The position numbers and the translations under genes are program-made. Shown one piece after another: positions 15,664 through 16,076 of a stretch of DNA of 16,076 nt. Source of the DNA: JAZLIT01 sp045617525 (GTDB taxonomy: Bacteria > Bacillota > Bacilli > Bacillales_A > Planococcaceae). Under the pieces are notes generated by a model. That model had not been told where the DNA came from. It searched no databases and worked only from the letters and a program-made list of their open reading frames with translations. Numbering within the stretch: the stretch's first letter is position 1; every line of letters starts with the position of its first letter. The stretch is from NCBI GenBank assembly GCA_045617525.1, contig JAZLIT010000127.1:1-16076 (forward strand), in the 5' to 3' direction.

Positions 15664-16076
15664 TTACTCTTTATTGAGAGATTTAATAACATCAAGGATA
15701 GCTTTACGATTACTATTTTCCTCTTTTAACAATTCATTCATCATAGTAGAGAATTTTGCAACTAAGGGTTCTATCTGTTCTGAATTCTGGTTACCTAATA
15801 AGCTTTCCATCATAATAAGTGTAGATAGAGACATAGCCATATATCCAGCACTATTATCGGTTACGTTGATAATGGTATTGTTTCCGTTTGTTAAGGTATT
15901 GTGACCAGCGTCAGCAGTAGCATCAGAATCAGCAGTAGAATCAGTGTCAGCTGTTGCATTAGCATCAGAATCAGCAGTAGAGTCAGCGTCAGCAGTAGCA
16001 TCGGCATTAGCAGTAGAATCAGTGTCAGCTGTTGCATTAGCATCAGAGTCAGCAGTAGAGTCAGCGTCAGCAGTAG
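15664..16076 (-). CDS. C-terminal part of an Ala/Asp/Ser/Thr-repeat protein, partial
   Basis: On the minus strand the frame ending with TAA at 15666-15664 is open to the window edge (137 codons plus two bases). The N-terminal 56 visible residues are low complexity, made of TADADS/TADSDA/NATADT-type hexads in 26-residue (78-bp) units. About 81 residues follow: a beta-like start (NGNNTIINVTDNS), a hydrophobic helix (AGYMAMSLSTLIMMESLLG) and a charged helical tail ending SLNKE. The start lies outside the window. Its acidic repeats recall surface stalk or spacer regions. Function unknown. Confidence 0.75.
   Translation of the reverse strand, partial: TADADSTADSDANATADTDSTANADATADADSTADSDANATADTDSTADSDATADAGHNTLTNGNNTIINVTDNSAGYMAMSLSTLIMMESLLGNQNSEQIEPLVAKFSTMMNELLKEENSNRKAILDVIKSLNKE
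15907..16076. repeat. Coding tandem repeat, 78-bp period
   Basis: Two full 78-bp units, 15919-15996 and 15997-16074, differ at only four positions and are themselves built from related 18-bp blocks. A 12-bp partial unit lies at 15907-15918. The array continues beyond the window. It stays in frame with the minus-strand repeat protein, so it is protein-coding length-variable sequence. Confidence 0.9.

Noticed and set aside
15656..15904. Plus-strand 82-residue open frame
   Set aside because: It is the antisense of the C terminus of the repeat protein, which explains its composition better and runs through the tandem array in frame.
15907..16076. CRISPR-like direct repeats
   Set aside because: The units are contiguous without spacers, multiples of three, and encode a continuous acidic repeat on the minus strand.

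Overview
The window looks like a chromosomal segment of a low-GC, Gram-positive, spore-forming-type Bacillales bacterium, most likely Caryophanaceae/Planococcaceae (Lysinibacillus or Solibacillus-like). The grounds are strong GGAGG-type ribosome binding sites, AT-rich codon use, a Bacillus-style mntABCD operon with an MntR-like operator, and a secreted YcdB/YcdC protein with S-layer homology repeats. The genus is inference. No rRNA, tRNA, CRISPR array or complete insertion sequence was seen.

Layout. (1) 1-46, minus: the first 15 codons of an unknown gene that leaves the window. (2) 266-4581, plus: four closely spaced, visibly AT-rich genes: a PD-(D/E)XK-like protein, a second small nuclease-like protein, an 858-residue SMC/AAA_13-type ATPase with a CxxC hook motif, and a single-pass membrane protein. 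I read this as a probable anti-phage defence operon and the most interesting part of the window. (3) 4582-5206: a non-coding stretch with a 29-bp dyad and a strong terminator. (4) 5207-8806: a LysR regulator, a zinc-type MetE-core methyltransferase and an AAHS-family MFS transporter, probably one metabolic module for an unidentified substrate. (5) 9098-12499: mntABCD, a manganese ABC importer. Its promoter overlaps an MntR-like box, and its leader carries a second, unexplained dyad. (6) 12673-14910: a secreted YcdB/YcdC-repeat protein with degenerate SLH repeats that should attach to the cell wall. (7) 15295-16076, minus: a small beta-rich protein and, upstream of it, the C-terminal part of a repeat protein (Ala/Asp/Thr/Ser, 78-bp tandem period) that runs off the window. 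They form a two-gene operon convergent with the YcdB gene.

How the parts work together. In the defence-like cluster the ATPase would be the sensor/motor, the two nuclease-fold proteins the DNA- or RNA-cutting or recognition parts, and the membrane protein an accessory or membrane effector. In the metabolic cluster the transporter would import a small, perhaps aromatic or methylated, acid; the methyltransferase would handle a methyl group; LysR would control both. MntA captures Mn(II) outside the cell, MntC and MntD form the channel, MntB supplies ATP, and MntR would shut the operon off when manganese is plentiful.
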